A stretch of 64,000 nucleotides of DNA from CAYSCW01 sp964449165 (GTDB lineage Bacteria; Acidobacteriota; Aminicenantia; Aminicenantales; Aminicenantaceae). Each line of letters opens with the position of its first letter. The stretch's first letter is position 1. The position numbers and the translations under genes were made by a program. The stretch lies in NCBI GenBank assembly GCA_964449165.1, contig CAYVAT010000007.1:1-64000 (forward strand), given 5' to 3'. Under the pieces are notes generated by a model, which was given only the letters and a program-made list of their open reading frames with translations, had not been told where the DNA came from and did not search any database. This document shows positions 8,864 through 16,906 of this stretch, in pieces.

Positions 8864-9360
8864 TCAAGTCCAAAAGACCTGCTGGAGGATTTACAATAAT
8901 TTCCCTTTGCTCTAAGTTTATCTGCACACAAATATCTTTGTTAAAAGGGATAAGAACTTGATTTTTCCTGCCCCTGACCACTAGCAAGTCATTACCAGGG
9001 ATAGTTAAGAGATCTTCCACCATGCCGATTTTTTCCCCATCCTCGGCCATAACCGTACAACCAAGAATCTGGAAATGGTAGTAATCATCCTCTCGCAGAG
9101 ACGGCAGTTTTTCCTCTGGAACGAAAATCTCATCCCCTGCGATCTCCTGCGCTCGTTCAAGAGAGTCGATCCCTTTCAGTTTAAGGATAAAATTTTCTTT
9201 GTAAGGACGGAGAGATTCGACTTGGAACTCTTCCCAACCCCCTTTTTTCTTGAAAAAAACCCTAGAAAAAAAAAGGCATGAAATGAGGCCCAACATAAAG
9301 CCTGAGCCTTACTTCACCTTTTCTTCCCTGGCTCCTTAATATTTTCCCGATTCGAACCAA
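8853..9360 (-). CDS. rimM: 16S rRNA processing/30S maturation factor RimM, reading frame broken by one base
   Basis: RimM binds S19 and helps mature the 30S head. The intact C-terminal part (from about 9265 down to 8853) carries the PRC-barrel region, with DDYYHFQILGCTV and GKIGMVEDL-like motifs. The conserved N-terminus lies in another frame from a TTG at 9360 (preceded by AAAGGA): VRIGKILRSQGRKGEVRLRL is the canonical RimM start. The two frames meet in a T9 run (A9 on the plus strand, 9266-9274). Removing one T joins them as ...FMPFFSRVFFKKKGGW and gives about 168 residues, the usual RimM length. Without that, the open frame starts at 9296 with an odd N-terminus and lacks the first ~45 residues. 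Sequencing error is the simplest cause; slippage at the run is possible. Confidence 0.85.
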
Positions 9361-9361
9361 G

Positions 9362-9598
9362 TTATCCTTTCTCGATGATTTCAAGATTGAATCGTCTCTT
9401 CAGCTTCATCCCAGCAGCACCTAGAATAACACGTATGGCCCTTGCTGTTCTTCCTTGTTTTCCGATAACCTTGCCTAAATCTTCTGGAGCAACCTTTAGC
9501 TCCAAGATGGTGGTTTGCTCCCCCTCTAGCTGGGAAACTTGTACCTTTTCTGGATTGTCTACTAAGGATTTGGCAATCATTTCTACGAGTTCTCTCAC
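9362..9598 (-). CDS. khpA: KhpA-type KH-domain RNA-binding protein (YlqC family)
   Basis: This 78-residue single type-II KH domain protein has the RNA-binding loop GKVIGKQGRTARAIR (about 42-56). KhpA partners with KhpB/Jag in Gram-positives and is conserved between rpsP and rimM in many phyla, as here. The start is GTG at 9598, chosen because a perfect AAGGAGG lies 5-6 bases upstream. The stop is one base from the proposed rimM TTG start. Confidence 0.93.
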   Translation of the reverse strand: MRELVEMIAKSLVDNPEKVQVSQLEGEQTTILELKVAPEDLGKVIGKQGRTARAIRVILGAAGMKLKRRFNLEIIEKG

Positions 9599-9610
9599 TG
9601 TAACCTCCTT

Positions 9611-9874
9611 TTAGTTTTGTTGATTGGAAAGTTTCTCAGGCTTGGAAACTTTATCTATTAGAGATTGAACCGTATTAGAGGCTTGAGCTCCTCTCTCTAA
9701 CCAAAATTTTACCCTTTCCAAATCGACCATTATCTCCGGTGGCTCCTTCAGAGGATTATAGTATCCCAGAATATCTTTAGCCTTGCTCTCTCTTGGTTTT
9801 CTCGAATCGATGGCGACGATTCTGTAGAAGGGCTTTTTCTTTGCGCCCAATCGCATCAACCGTATAGAAATCAT
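9611..9874 (-). CDS. rpsP: 30S ribosomal protein S16
   Basis: This 87-residue S16 matches the family in length. It begins with ISIRLMRLGAKKKPFYRIV, followed by DSRKPRESKAKDILGYYNP and a region ending in LIDKVSKP. It is the first gene of the rpsP-khpA-rimM-trmD-rplS-rnhB operon. A strong promoter (9905-9933) lies just upstream, giving a leader of about 24 nt. Confidence 0.97.
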   Translation of the reverse strand: MISIRLMRLGAKKKPFYRIVAIDSRKPRESKAKDILGYYNPLKEPPEIMVDLERVKFWLERGAQASNTVQSLIDKVSKPEKLSNQQN

Positions 9875-9904
9875 TTCTTATTCTGTCCTATAAGACGAAA
9901 AAAA

Positions 9905-9933
9905 ATAATATATGAATTCCTCCTTTAAGTCAA
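9905..9933 (-). promoter_or_regulatory. Sigma-70 promoter of the rpsP operon
   Basis: On the minus strand TTGACT (9933-9928) is followed by a 17-bp spacer and TATTAT (9910-9905). It has 5/6 matches in each box. The predicted start is near 9898, about 24 nt before the rpsP ATG. Confidence 0.65.
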
Positions 9934-9943
9934 CTTTTTTCAG

Positions 9944-10110
9944 TTGGCGAGGATGGACAGAAACTAACGTTTTTATCCAAGATTGTCTCAATAAGGCGGC
10001 GGTTGCTTTCCATCCGAGCCCATGGTGGCGGGTGGGAGGGTCTTGGCGAGGATTGATAGGAATCCCCGTTTTTATCAGCTATCGCGGAAATAGAGCCACT
10101 TCCAAGTGGC
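9944..10110. repeat. Intergenic repeat element, copy B (composite)
   Basis: It lies between the ffh stop and the rpsP promoter. 9991-10100 contains the same core as 32931-33025, including CCCATGGTGG and GGAGGGTCTTGGCGAGGAT, then TTTTTATCAGCTATCGCGGAAATAG as in the right end of copy A. 9944-9980 (GGCGAGGATGGACAGAAAC, then CGTTTTTATC) is a second, partial right half in direct orientation. The right edge carries CCACTTCCAAGTGG (10097-10110), a small palindrome like the CACTTCC end of copies A and C. Confidence 0.55.
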
Positions 10111-10117
10111 GATGCTT

Positions 10118-11443
10118 TCACTGGGGAAGAGAGGAAAGAAGCTTCTGGAATTGAGACTTTTTCATCATTTTCTTTATCTCCAGGAACTGTTTCAACAGCT
10201 GGTTCACCTCCGAGATAGGTCGACCGCTTCCTTTGGCTATCCTCAAACGCCGGTTTCCATCTATCATCTTGGGCCTTGTCCTTTCTTCAGGTGTCATGGA
10301 ATTTATGATAGCCTCAAAGTGAACGACCTTTTTATCATCGATATTCATCTTGGATATATTCTTTAATGGTCCTCCTGTGGGGAGAAGGCTCAAGATTTGG
10401 GACAAAGATCCCATTTTTCTCATCTGAATAAGCTGCTTCTTGAAATCATCGAGAGTGAACTCCTGTTTGCGGAGTCTACGTGCCAACTCCTCAGCCTCTT
10501 TCAGATCTGTCTCTTTCTCCGCCTTCTCCACTAGACTCAGGATATCCCCCATGCCAATGATCCGAGAGGCCATGCGCTCAGGATGGAAGACTTCAAATTG
10601 GTCGAACTTTTCTCCCGTTCCCACAAATTTTATAGGCTTTTCAGTCACGGATACGATGGATAGAGCAGCACCACCTCTGGCATCTCCGTCCAATTTGGTC
10701 AAGATAATGGAAGTTAGTCCAATTTTTTCTTCGAACAGTTGAGCACTCTTGACAGCATCCTGTCCAGTCATAGAGTCACCGATATAGATTGTTTCTGTGG
10801 GCTGAAGAATATCCTTGACCATACATAGCTCATCCATAAGCTCTTTATCAATATGCAGTCTCCCTGCTGTATCGACGATGAGTGGATCATACCCTCTGTT
10901 TTTTGTGAAATTGAGCAGCTCTTGAAGAACATGGCCAGGAGAAGACATCTGCTTAACGGTCATTTCATAGAAAGGAAGATTAAGATTCTGGGAGATCATC
11001 TTGATTTGATCCTGAGCAGCTGGCCGTTTAAGATCAAACGATACCAGAAGAGGGTTTTTCCCCAAACCTTTAACCCATTTGGCAAGCTTACCGCAGGTAG
11101 TGGTCTTACCAGAGCCCTGGAGGCCAACCATCATGAAGATGGAAGGAGGAGGGCTTGAGAACCTTAACTTTCTCTCTGATTGACCGAGGATGGAAGTCAA
11201 TTCGTCTCGGACAATCTTTATCACCTGCTGAGCAGGAGTCAAGCTGATGAGCACTTGTTCTTCCAAAGCCTTATCCTTTATATGCTCGATAAAATCTTTC
11301 ACTACCCGGTAGTTAACATCCGCTTCAAGAAAGGCCATGCGGATCATCCTTAAGGCTTCCGCCATGTTCTTTTCGGTAATTTTTCCTTCACCACGGAGGT
11401 ATTTGAGAGCCTTTTGAAGTCTATTGGATAGCTGATCAAACAT
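10118..11443 (-). CDS. ffh: Signal recognition particle protein Ffh (SRP54)
   Basis: Ffh is the GTPase that binds signal peptides on ribosomes and docks to FtsY. In 441 residues it has the N domain (1-90), G domain with GLQGSGKTTTCGKLA (about 107-121), the DTAGR motif (about 190-194) and TKLDGDARGG (about 246-255), and a Met-rich M domain ending in GSGRPISEVNQLLKQFLEIKKMMKK. It precedes the rpsP operon, a common arrangement, but has its own promoter and is separated from rpsP by a repeat element. It is divergent from accB. Confidence 0.97.
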   Translation of the reverse strand: MFDQLSNRLQKALKYLRGEGKITEKNMAEALRMIRMAFLEADVNYRVVKDFIEHIKDKALEEQVLISLTPAQQVIKIVRDELTSILGQSERKLRFSSPPPSIFMMVGLQGSGKTTTCGKLAKWVKGLGKNPLLVSFDLKRPAAQDQIKMISQNLNLPFYEMTVKQMSSPGHVLQELLNFTKNRGYDPLIVDTAGRLHIDKELMDELCMVKDILQPTETIYIGDSMTGQDAVKSAQLFEEKIGLTSIILTKLDGDARGGAALSIVSVTEKPIKFVGTGEKFDQFEVFHPERMASRIIGMGDILSLVEKAEKETDLKEAEELARRLRKQEFTLDDFKKQLIQMRKMGSLSQILSLLPTGGPLKNISKMNIDDKKVVHFEAIINSMTPEERTRPKMIDGNRRLRIAKGSGRPISEVNQLLKQFLEIKKMMKKSQFQKLLSSLPQ

Positions 11444-11474
11444 TCTCTTCCTCAGTAATTAATTGATATATAAT

Positions 11475-11504
11475 ATTTTAAGCAAAATAAGGAGGGCAAG
11501 TCAA
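11475..11504 (-). promoter_or_regulatory. Sigma-70 promoter of ffh
   Basis: The minus strand reads TTGACT (11504-11499), an 18-bp spacer, then TAAAAT (11480-11475). The predicted start is about 25 nt before the ffh ATG. Its -35 is one base away from the -35 of the divergent accB promoter. Confidence 0.55.
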
Positions 11505-11505
11505 C

Positions 11506-11534
11506 TTGACATTTTTCCTGATTATGATTATGGT
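11506..11534 (+). promoter_or_regulatory. Sigma-70 promoter of accBC
   Basis: TTGACA (11506-11511), a 17-bp spacer and TATGGT (11529-11534). The predicted start is near 11541, giving a 5' leader of about 68 nt before the accB ATG. Confidence 0.5.
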
Positions 11535-11608
11535 ATTACTAATTTTTCTGATACGTGAAATGAACAGGAGAATAAGTCTCTGAGTTCCTTCTGCAGAGGT
11601 GAGTCATC

Positions 11609-12079
11609 ATGAAAACAAAGATTGACTACAAGGAAATTGTCAAGCTTATCGATCTGTTGGAAGAGAGAAATCTTTCTCATTTTGAGCTCGAGGTAGAAGG
11701 GTTTAAAATAAAGATCAGCAAAAGTCTATCTCCAACTTCTTCTGGAGAAGAAACCTCTGCCCCTAACGCCCCTACTGAACAGGAAGAAAATTCTCCCCTT
11801 TCCCAAGAAATAATCGAGGAGAGAAAAGATAACCTCCACTACATCACATCACCCATGGTAGGAACTTTTTATCGAGCTCCAAACCCCACCTCCGTTCCCT
11901 TCGTGGATGTTGGTGATGAAGTGAAGAAGAACCAAACCCTCTGTATCATCGAGGCTATGAAGCTGATGAATGAGATCGAGTCTGATGTGGAAGGAATTCT
12001 TGAAGAAATATACGTGGAGAATGGCAAGCCTGTCGAATACGGACAAAAGCTATTCGCCATCCATCTTGTTTCCCAATAA
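11609..12079 (+). CDS. accB: Biotin carboxyl carrier protein of acetyl-CoA carboxylase
   Basis: BCCP carries biotin between the carboxylase and carboxyltransferase half-reactions that make malonyl-CoA. The 156-residue chain is of normal size. It has an N-terminal helical region, a Ser/Pro/Glu-rich flexible linker (about 40-75), and a biotinyl domain beginning ITSPMVGTFYRAPNP, with the biotinylated lysine in EAMKLMNEI (K118). accC starts 3 bp downstream. The ATG follows AGAGGTGA. Confidence 0.95.
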   Translation: MKTKIDYKEIVKLIDLLEERNLSHFELEVEGFKIKISKSLSPTSSGEETSAPNAPTEQEENSPLSQEIIEERKDNLHYITSPMVGTFYRAPNPTSVPFVDVGDEVKKNQTLCIIEAMKLMNEIESDVEGILEEIYVENGKPVEYGQKLFAIHLVSQ

Positions 12080-12082
12080 TCG

Positions 12083-13429
12083 ATGTTTTCCAAATTATTG
12101 ATAGCCAATCGCGGAGAGATTGCTCTTCGTATTATCCGCTCAGCACAGGAATTAGGATATAAAACCGTAGCTGTCTACTCTGAACCTGATAAAAATTCTA
12201 TCCACACAATGTTCGCCGACGAGAAAGTCTGCATCGGACCAGCAAAGGCTCAAGACAGCTATCTCAACATCGCCAACCTGCTGAGTGTAGCTGAGATTAC
12301 AAGGGCTGACGCCATCCATCCTGGATATGGGTTTCTTGCAGAAAATGCTCGCTTTGCTGAAATCTGTGAAGCCTCTGGTATCACTTTCATCGGACCTTCT
12401 GCCTCACTGATTAGTTTGATGGGGGACAAGAATAAAGCTCGGCAAGAAATGAAAAAGGCTGGCCTCCCTATCATCGAAGGAAGTGAGATGATTATTAAAG
12501 ACATAGCCGAAGCGAAAAAAGTGGCCAAGAAAATCAGCTATCCTGTTATTCTGAAAGCGGCAGCGGGTGGCGGCGGAAAGGGAATGAGGGTTGTTCGCTC
12601 TTCGAATCAACTGGAAAAACAATACACTATCGCCCAAAACGAAGCCAACGCAGCATTCGGAGATTCTTCTCTCTATATAGAAAAGTATCTTCCCAAAGCC
12701 CACCATATAGAAATCCAGGTTATCGGAGACAAAAGAAAGAATGTCATAGCTTTGGGGGAAAGAGAATGCTCCATTCAAAGAAAATACCAAAAGCTCATCG
12801 AAGAAACACCCTCACCATATATCGATGAGAAATTGCGGAAAAAGATTATAAAGGTCGTGGAGGAGGCTGTCCGTTTTATAGACTACCAGAGTCTTGGGAC
12901 ATTCGAGTTCTTGGTCGACGAAGAAAGAAAATTCTACTTTATGGAGGCTAACACAAGAGTCCAGGTCGAACATCCAATCACAGAAATGGCTTATGGAATC
13001 GATCTAGTCAAAGAACAGATTAACATAGCCGCTGGAAAGAAACTCTCCTTCTCCCATGATCTCAAACTCAGAGGACATTCCATTGAATGCAGGATAAACG
13101 CTGAGGATTCAGAAACATTCATTCCCTCTCCAGGAAAGATAGATTTTCTAGTTCTACCTCAAGGCCAGGGTATCCGAGTAGATTCTGCGGCCTACTGTGG
13201 TTGGGATATCCCTCCCGATTATGATTCCCTTGTGGCAAAAATCGTGGCCTATGCTCCAACAAGAGAGGAAGCCATCAAAAAAATGCTGACAGCCTTGGAG
13301 ATGACAACAATCGTGGGCATAAAGACAAACATTCCCCTCCACCTAAGTATTCTCTCCCATTCTGACTTTATGAAGGGGAACTACGACATCCACTTCATGG
13401 AAAATCTGTTGAGTAAAAAGAAGTCGTAA
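12083..13429 (+). CDS. accC: Biotin carboxylase subunit of acetyl-CoA carboxylase
   Basis: This ATP-grasp enzyme carboxylates biotin on AccB with bicarbonate. Its 448 residues match the family. It begins with FSKLLIANRGEIALRIIRSA and has the Gly-rich ATP loop AAAGGGGKGMRVV (about 157-169), the ligand motif MEANTRVQVEHPITE (about 291-305) and the C-terminal PSPGKIDFL region. It is co-transcribed with accB. accA and accD are not in the window. Confidence 0.96.
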   Translation: MFSKLLIANRGEIALRIIRSAQELGYKTVAVYSEPDKNSIHTMFADEKVCIGPAKAQDSYLNIANLLSVAEITRADAIHPGYGFLAENARFAEICEASGITFIGPSASLISLMGDKNKARQEMKKAGLPIIEGSEMIIKDIAEAKKVAKKISYPVILKAAAGGGGKGMRVVRSSNQLEKQYTIAQNEANAAFGDSSLYIEKYLPKAHHIEIQVIGDKRKNVIALGERECSIQRKYQKLIEETPSPYIDEKLRKKIIKVVEEAVRFIDYQSLGTFEFLVDEERKFYFMEANTRVQVEHPITEMAYGIDLVKEQINIAAGKKLSFSHDLKLRGHSIECRINAEDSETFIPSPGKIDFLVLPQGQGIRVDSAAYCGWDIPPDYDSLVAKIVAYAPTREEAIKKMLTALEMTTIVGIKTNIPLHLSILSHSDFMKGNYDIHFMENLLSKKKS

Positions 13430-13476
13430 AGCGAAGAATTTTTCCCCTCCAAACACAATTTCTTTATCAATACAAC

Positions 13477-14034
13477 CTAGTCAGACACCGTATCCCCTAG
13501 TACAAGAATGACTTCATACTCTCCAGAATTATCACCGACTACGTTTTCATTGATCCCCAAGAAAAGACGCCCTCCGATGGGCATCCTGACTCTCTTTTCC
13601 TCTCCTATGTAAAACTCTTTAACAATCTCGTTACGGATCTCTTCTCCGGTCTCCTCGTCTATCTCAACCGAGACCAGATAGACGACTTTGCCGATGAGGG
13701 CACCGATATTCTTCTCAGGAAGAGGTTGCTGGACTGTTTTGAGATTATAGCCATCGGGCCCGCAATAGGCCATTGGATTTCCCTTCTGAAGAGAAATCAT
13801 TCCACTTGCTTTAAAATAGATTTCCTGCGCTTCCACAATATCCAACCCTGTATCTGTCCAATTCTTATCAGCTGTCACGACCAATCTGATTACTCTGCTC
13901 TCTTTCGGGTTCTGCACCTCTCTATCTCTGGTTTTTAAATAAATAGGTACAGCAAACAAAAGGAAGAGAATCAAAAGCAGACTTACAGGGAGAAACCTAT
14001 ACTTCTGTTTTATGCCTTCTTTAGGTAGCCTCAT
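13477..14034 (-). CDS. Membrane-anchored protein with a PA-I lectin (LecA)-like domain
   Basis: The 185-residue protein has one N-terminal transmembrane helix (about 13-31, FLPVSLLLILFLLFAVPIYL) and an extracytoplasmic beta domain. Features resembling Pseudomonas LecA are TADKNWTDTGLDIVEAQEI, SLQKGNPMAYCGPDGY, IGALIGKV, and the C-terminal VVGDNSGEYEVIL, which aligns with the Ca/galactose-site strand GNNSGSFSV of LecA. Sugar binding is not shown; the domain may only share the fold. Its ATG overlaps the suhB stop (ATGA). The family call is by motif memory. Confidence 0.6.
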   Translation of the reverse strand: MRLPKEGIKQKYRFLPVSLLLILFLLFAVPIYLKTRDREVQNPKESRVIRLVVTADKNWTDTGLDIVEAQEIYFKASGMISLQKGNPMAYCGPDGYNLKTVQQPLPEKNIGALIGKVVYLVSVEIDEETGEEIRNEIVKEFYIGEEKRVRMPIGGRLFLGINENVVGDNSGEYEVILVLGDTVSD

Positions 14035-14837
14035 CTTTCCTGCTTCTTTCCTAACTTAATGATTTCCAGCATCTGTTTGTGAATGAGGCCGTTGGTGGCC
14101 AGTATCTCTGATCCAAAGATAGAGAATTCCTGATTCTGGAAATCAGAGACATACCCACCAGCCTCCTTGACAATTAAAGCACCAGCTGCTACATCCCAAG
14201 GATTGAGTTTCAATTCCCAGAATCCATCAAAACGACCACAGGCCACATAACAGAGGTCCAGTGCTGCTGAACCACAGCGGCGGATGGCCTGGACCCGCAG
14301 GAGAAAATTGTTGAAATGATCGATGTTGTTTACAGGGCTCTGCCGAAGATCATAAGGAAAGCCTGTTGCTATCAAACTTTTATCCAGATCATTGACCGAA
14401 GAAACCCGAATTTTCCTTTCTCCAAGAAAGGCTCCTTCTCCCTTAATCGCTGAAAACAATTCCTCCCGCATGGGATCATAGATCACTCCCAGAACGACCT
14501 GCTCCTTCCTTTCCAGGGCTAGGGAAACACAAAAGACAGGAAAAGCATGAGCGTAGTTAGTGGTCCCATCCAGGGGGTCAATGATCCAGCGGAATTCTCC
14601 TCCCCTCTGCCGACTCAGATCTTCCTCCCCCAGGAAATCATGTTCGGAGAAATGGGAGGATAGATGGTCATAGATCATTCTCTGGGCTCTGTTGTCGTAG
14701 TCAGTTACCAAGTCCACCGCACTTTTAAAAGATATTTTTGGGTCGGCACCTATGTTTTCCTTTAGCATCGTGCCTGCTCTTCGAACGATTGTCCGAGCTT
14801 CTCTCAGGTAATTGTCGACTTCCATAGCGCTCTCCAT
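14031..14837 (-). CDS. suhB: Inositol monophosphatase family protein (SuhB-like)
   Basis: This Mg2+/Li+-type phosphatase hydrolyses myo-inositol-1-phosphate or related sugar phosphates. Motifs are FLGEED, the metal site IDPLDGTTNYAHAFP, RRCGSAALDLCYVA, and the C-terminal NPWDVAAGALIVKEAGG. The frame is open back to TTG 14864 and ATG 14858. I chose the ATG at 14837 because GAGAGAG lies about 8-10 bases upstream; the product is then 268 residues. The 3' end overlaps the LecA-like gene by 4 bp. Confidence 0.88.
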   Translation of the reverse strand: MESAMEVDNYLREARTIVRRAGTMLKENIGADPKISFKSAVDLVTDYDNRAQRMIYDHLSSHFSEHDFLGEEDLSRQRGGEFRWIIDPLDGTTNYAHAFPVFCVSLALERKEQVVLGVIYDPMREELFSAIKGEGAFLGERKIRVSSVNDLDKSLIATGFPYDLRQSPVNNIDHFNNFLLRVQAIRRCGSAALDLCYVACGRFDGFWELKLNPWDVAAGALIVKEAGGYVSDFQNQEFSIFGSEILATNGLIHKQMLEIIKLGKKQER

Positions 14838-14988
14838 ATTATCAACTCTCTCTATCATTAGCAAACAAAAGCAGGAGCCAACAATCCCTCTTTCCAGGAA
14901 GAGGCCCAGCCTCCCTCTTGTCTCAAACTTTTTGCCTTTTTAGACGTATTATAATATGATAATTAACCGCATAAGGAAAGAAACCAAA

Positions 14989-16209
14989 ATGAAGAAAAAA
15001 GGAAGAAAAAAATTCATCATCATCTTTGCCGTGATCATCGTGATCGGCATTATCATCTTCTTCAATCTCCAGGCCCGAAGGGAAAAGTCCATAAAAGTGA
15101 CTTTGGAAGAGGTCAAGAGTCAAGACATCACATCCATCGTCTCTGCTTCAGGCGAGGTGAAGCCTAGGAAGAATATCAACATCAGCGCTCATGTCCCCGG
15201 ACGGGTTGTCAAGATCGGAGTCGAAGAGGGACAGAGGGTCAAAACCGATGACTTTCTTCTCAAACTCGATTCCACACAGTACGAAGCCAATACCTCCAGG
15301 GACAGGGCCTCTATTCGTTCTTTAAAAGCAGAGCTCATCAAGGCTGAAGCATCTTTGAAGAAAGATGAAAATTATTTCTACAGGCAGAAAAAGCTCTTTG
15401 AAGAAAAGCTCATATCCAACGAACAGCTGGAAGCTGCAAAGGCCCAATACGACATTTCTTATGCTCAGCATGAAGCTATACGATACCAGATCAAACAAGC
15501 CGAGGCCTCCCTCCAAAGCTCTTTGGACAATTTGAGCAAGACGGTTTACAACTCCCCTATTGACGGCATCATCACCAGCCTCCAAGTCGAAGAAGGAGAA
15601 GTTGCCATGATCGGCACTATGAATAATCCAGGAACGATCCTGATGACCATCGCTGATCTCTCAGTGATGGAAGTGGAAGTGGAGGTCGATGAAACAGATG
15701 TGATCAACGTCAACATCGACCAATCAGCAAAAGTCAGAATAGATGCTTTCCCTGATATGACTATCGACGGGAAAGTGACCGAAGTGGGAAGCTCTGCTCT
15801 CCAAAAAGTCACCGTCTCGGAGGAATCCAAGGATTTTAAGGTGGTCATAACCCTCGAGAACCCACCTGAAGATTTGAAACCGGGACTTTCGGCTTCGGCC
15901 GATATCATCACCGGAGAAAAAAAAGATGTTCTTGCGGTTCCCATCTCCGCGTTGGTTTTGAGGGAAAAAGAAGAAAAAGAAAAAAAAGATAAAGATGAAC
16001 AAGAAGAAGGCATCTATGTTGTCGATAAGGAGAACCGGGTGAAATTTCGAGCTGTGAAAAAAGGGATCATGGGAGGAATGACCGTGGAAGCTGTGTCAGG
16101 TCTGGAAAAGGGAGAGAAGATTGTGGTCGGGCCTTATGATGCTCTCCGTCAACTGAATGACGGAATTCTGATCAATCCAGAAGAAAAGCAGAAAAAGGAT
16201 AATGAATAA
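14989..16209 (+). CDS. Efflux/lipid-export periplasmic adaptor (HlyD/MacA family)
   Basis: This membrane-fusion protein links an inner-membrane ABC transporter to the envelope. It has an N-terminal signal anchor after MKKKGRKKF, a biotinyl-lipoyl half-motif (about 60-100, SAHVPGRVVKIGVEEGQRV), an alpha-helical hairpin (about 105-185, LKAELIKAEASLKKDENYF), a second lipoyl half (YNSPIDGIITSLQVEEGEVA), and beta-barrel and membrane-proximal domains, including LKPGLSASADI. A Lys/Glu-rich insertion at about residues 320-337 is unusual. The ATG at 14989 is chosen for AAGGAAAG upstream; an earlier ATG is at 14956. The 3' end overlaps the ATPase gene by 8 bp. Confidence 0.88.
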   Translation: MKKKGRKKFIIIFAVIIVIGIIIFFNLQARREKSIKVTLEEVKSQDITSIVSASGEVKPRKNINISAHVPGRVVKIGVEEGQRVKTDDFLLKLDSTQYEANTSRDRASIRSLKAELIKAEASLKKDENYFYRQKKLFEEKLISNEQLEAAKAQYDISYAQHEAIRYQIKQAEASLQSSLDNLSKTVYNSPIDGIITSLQVEEGEVAMIGTMNNPGTILMTIADLSVMEVEVEVDETDVINVNIDQSAKVRIDAFPDMTIDGKVTEVGSSALQKVTVSEESKDFKVVITLENPPEDLKPGLSASADIITGEKKDVLAVPISALVLREKEEKEKKDKDEQEEGIYVVDKENRVKFRAVKKGIMGGMTVEAVSGLEKGEKIVVGPYDALRQLNDGILINPEEKQKKDNE

Positions 16210-16903
16210 GGGCAACAACATCCTCATCTCAACCAAAGACCTCTGGAAAATATATCATCTAGGAAAACAAGAGGTAAAGGCTCTCTGTGGAGTTTCTCTC
16301 ACCATTGCCTACAACGAATTTTTGGCCATCATGGGTCCCTCTGGATCAGGGAAGTCAACTCTAATGAATCTGCTGGGATGTCTTGATACTCCCTCTAAAG
16401 GAGAATACTATCTCAAAGATAAAGAAGTCAGCACTCTGAGCGAAAATGAACTGGCTCGCATCCGAAATGAAGAGATAGGCTTCGTATTCCAAGTGTTTAA
16501 CCTCCTGCCTCGCGCTACTGCCTTCCATAATGTGGAACTCCCGCTCATCTACAAAGGGGCTGCAAAAAAAGAAAGAAAAGAAAAAGTCCGGAAGGCACTG
16601 GAAATGGTGGAGATATCAGGAAGGATGAATCACCGTCCTTCCGAACTCTCGGGGGGAGAGCGGCAGCGAGTGGCCATCGCTCGGGCTTTGGTCAATGAAC
16701 CTTCTCTCCTTCTGGCGGATGAGCCCACAGGAAACCTGGACTCCAAAACTGGACAGGAAATTCTCAATCTCTTCCGTAAAATTCACAGCCAGGGAAACAC
16801 CGTCATCATCGTTACCCACGACAAGGATATCGCCTATCATGCCCAGCGGATCATCTATCTCAAGGATGGAATGATCGAGAGAGAAGACGACAGAGGAGAA
16901 TAA
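16202..16903 (+). CDS. ABC transporter ATP-binding protein, MacB/LolD type
   Basis: This 233-residue ATPase is of the FtsE/LolD/MacB branch. It has Walker A GPSGSGKST (about 46-54), a Q-loop in IGFVFQVFNLLPRATA, signature LSGGERQRVAIARAL (about 146-160), Walker B LLLADEPTGNLD (about 168-179) and the H-loop VTHD. It would drive export of lipids, lipoproteins or drugs with the upstream adaptor. No MacB/LolE-type permease follows; the next gene is a Yip1 protein, so the permease must lie elsewhere or the Yip1 protein is a neighbour without that role. Confidence 0.9.
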   Translation: MNKGNNILISTKDLWKIYHLGKQEVKALCGVSLTIAYNEFLAIMGPSGSGKSTLMNLLGCLDTPSKGEYYLKDKEVSTLSENELARIRNEEIGFVFQVFNLLPRATAFHNVELPLIYKGAAKKERKEKVRKALEMVEISGRMNHRPSELSGGERQRVAIARALVNEPSLLLADEPTGNLDSKTGQEILNLFRKIHSQGNTVIIVTHDKDIAYHAQRIIYLKDGMIEREDDRGE

Positions 16904-16906
16904 GCC

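Noticed and set aside
14930..14965. Promoter at the TATAAT before the adaptor gene
   Set aside because: A perfect -10 sequence (palindromic ATTATAAT) is present, but no -35 lies at 16-18 bp on either strand.
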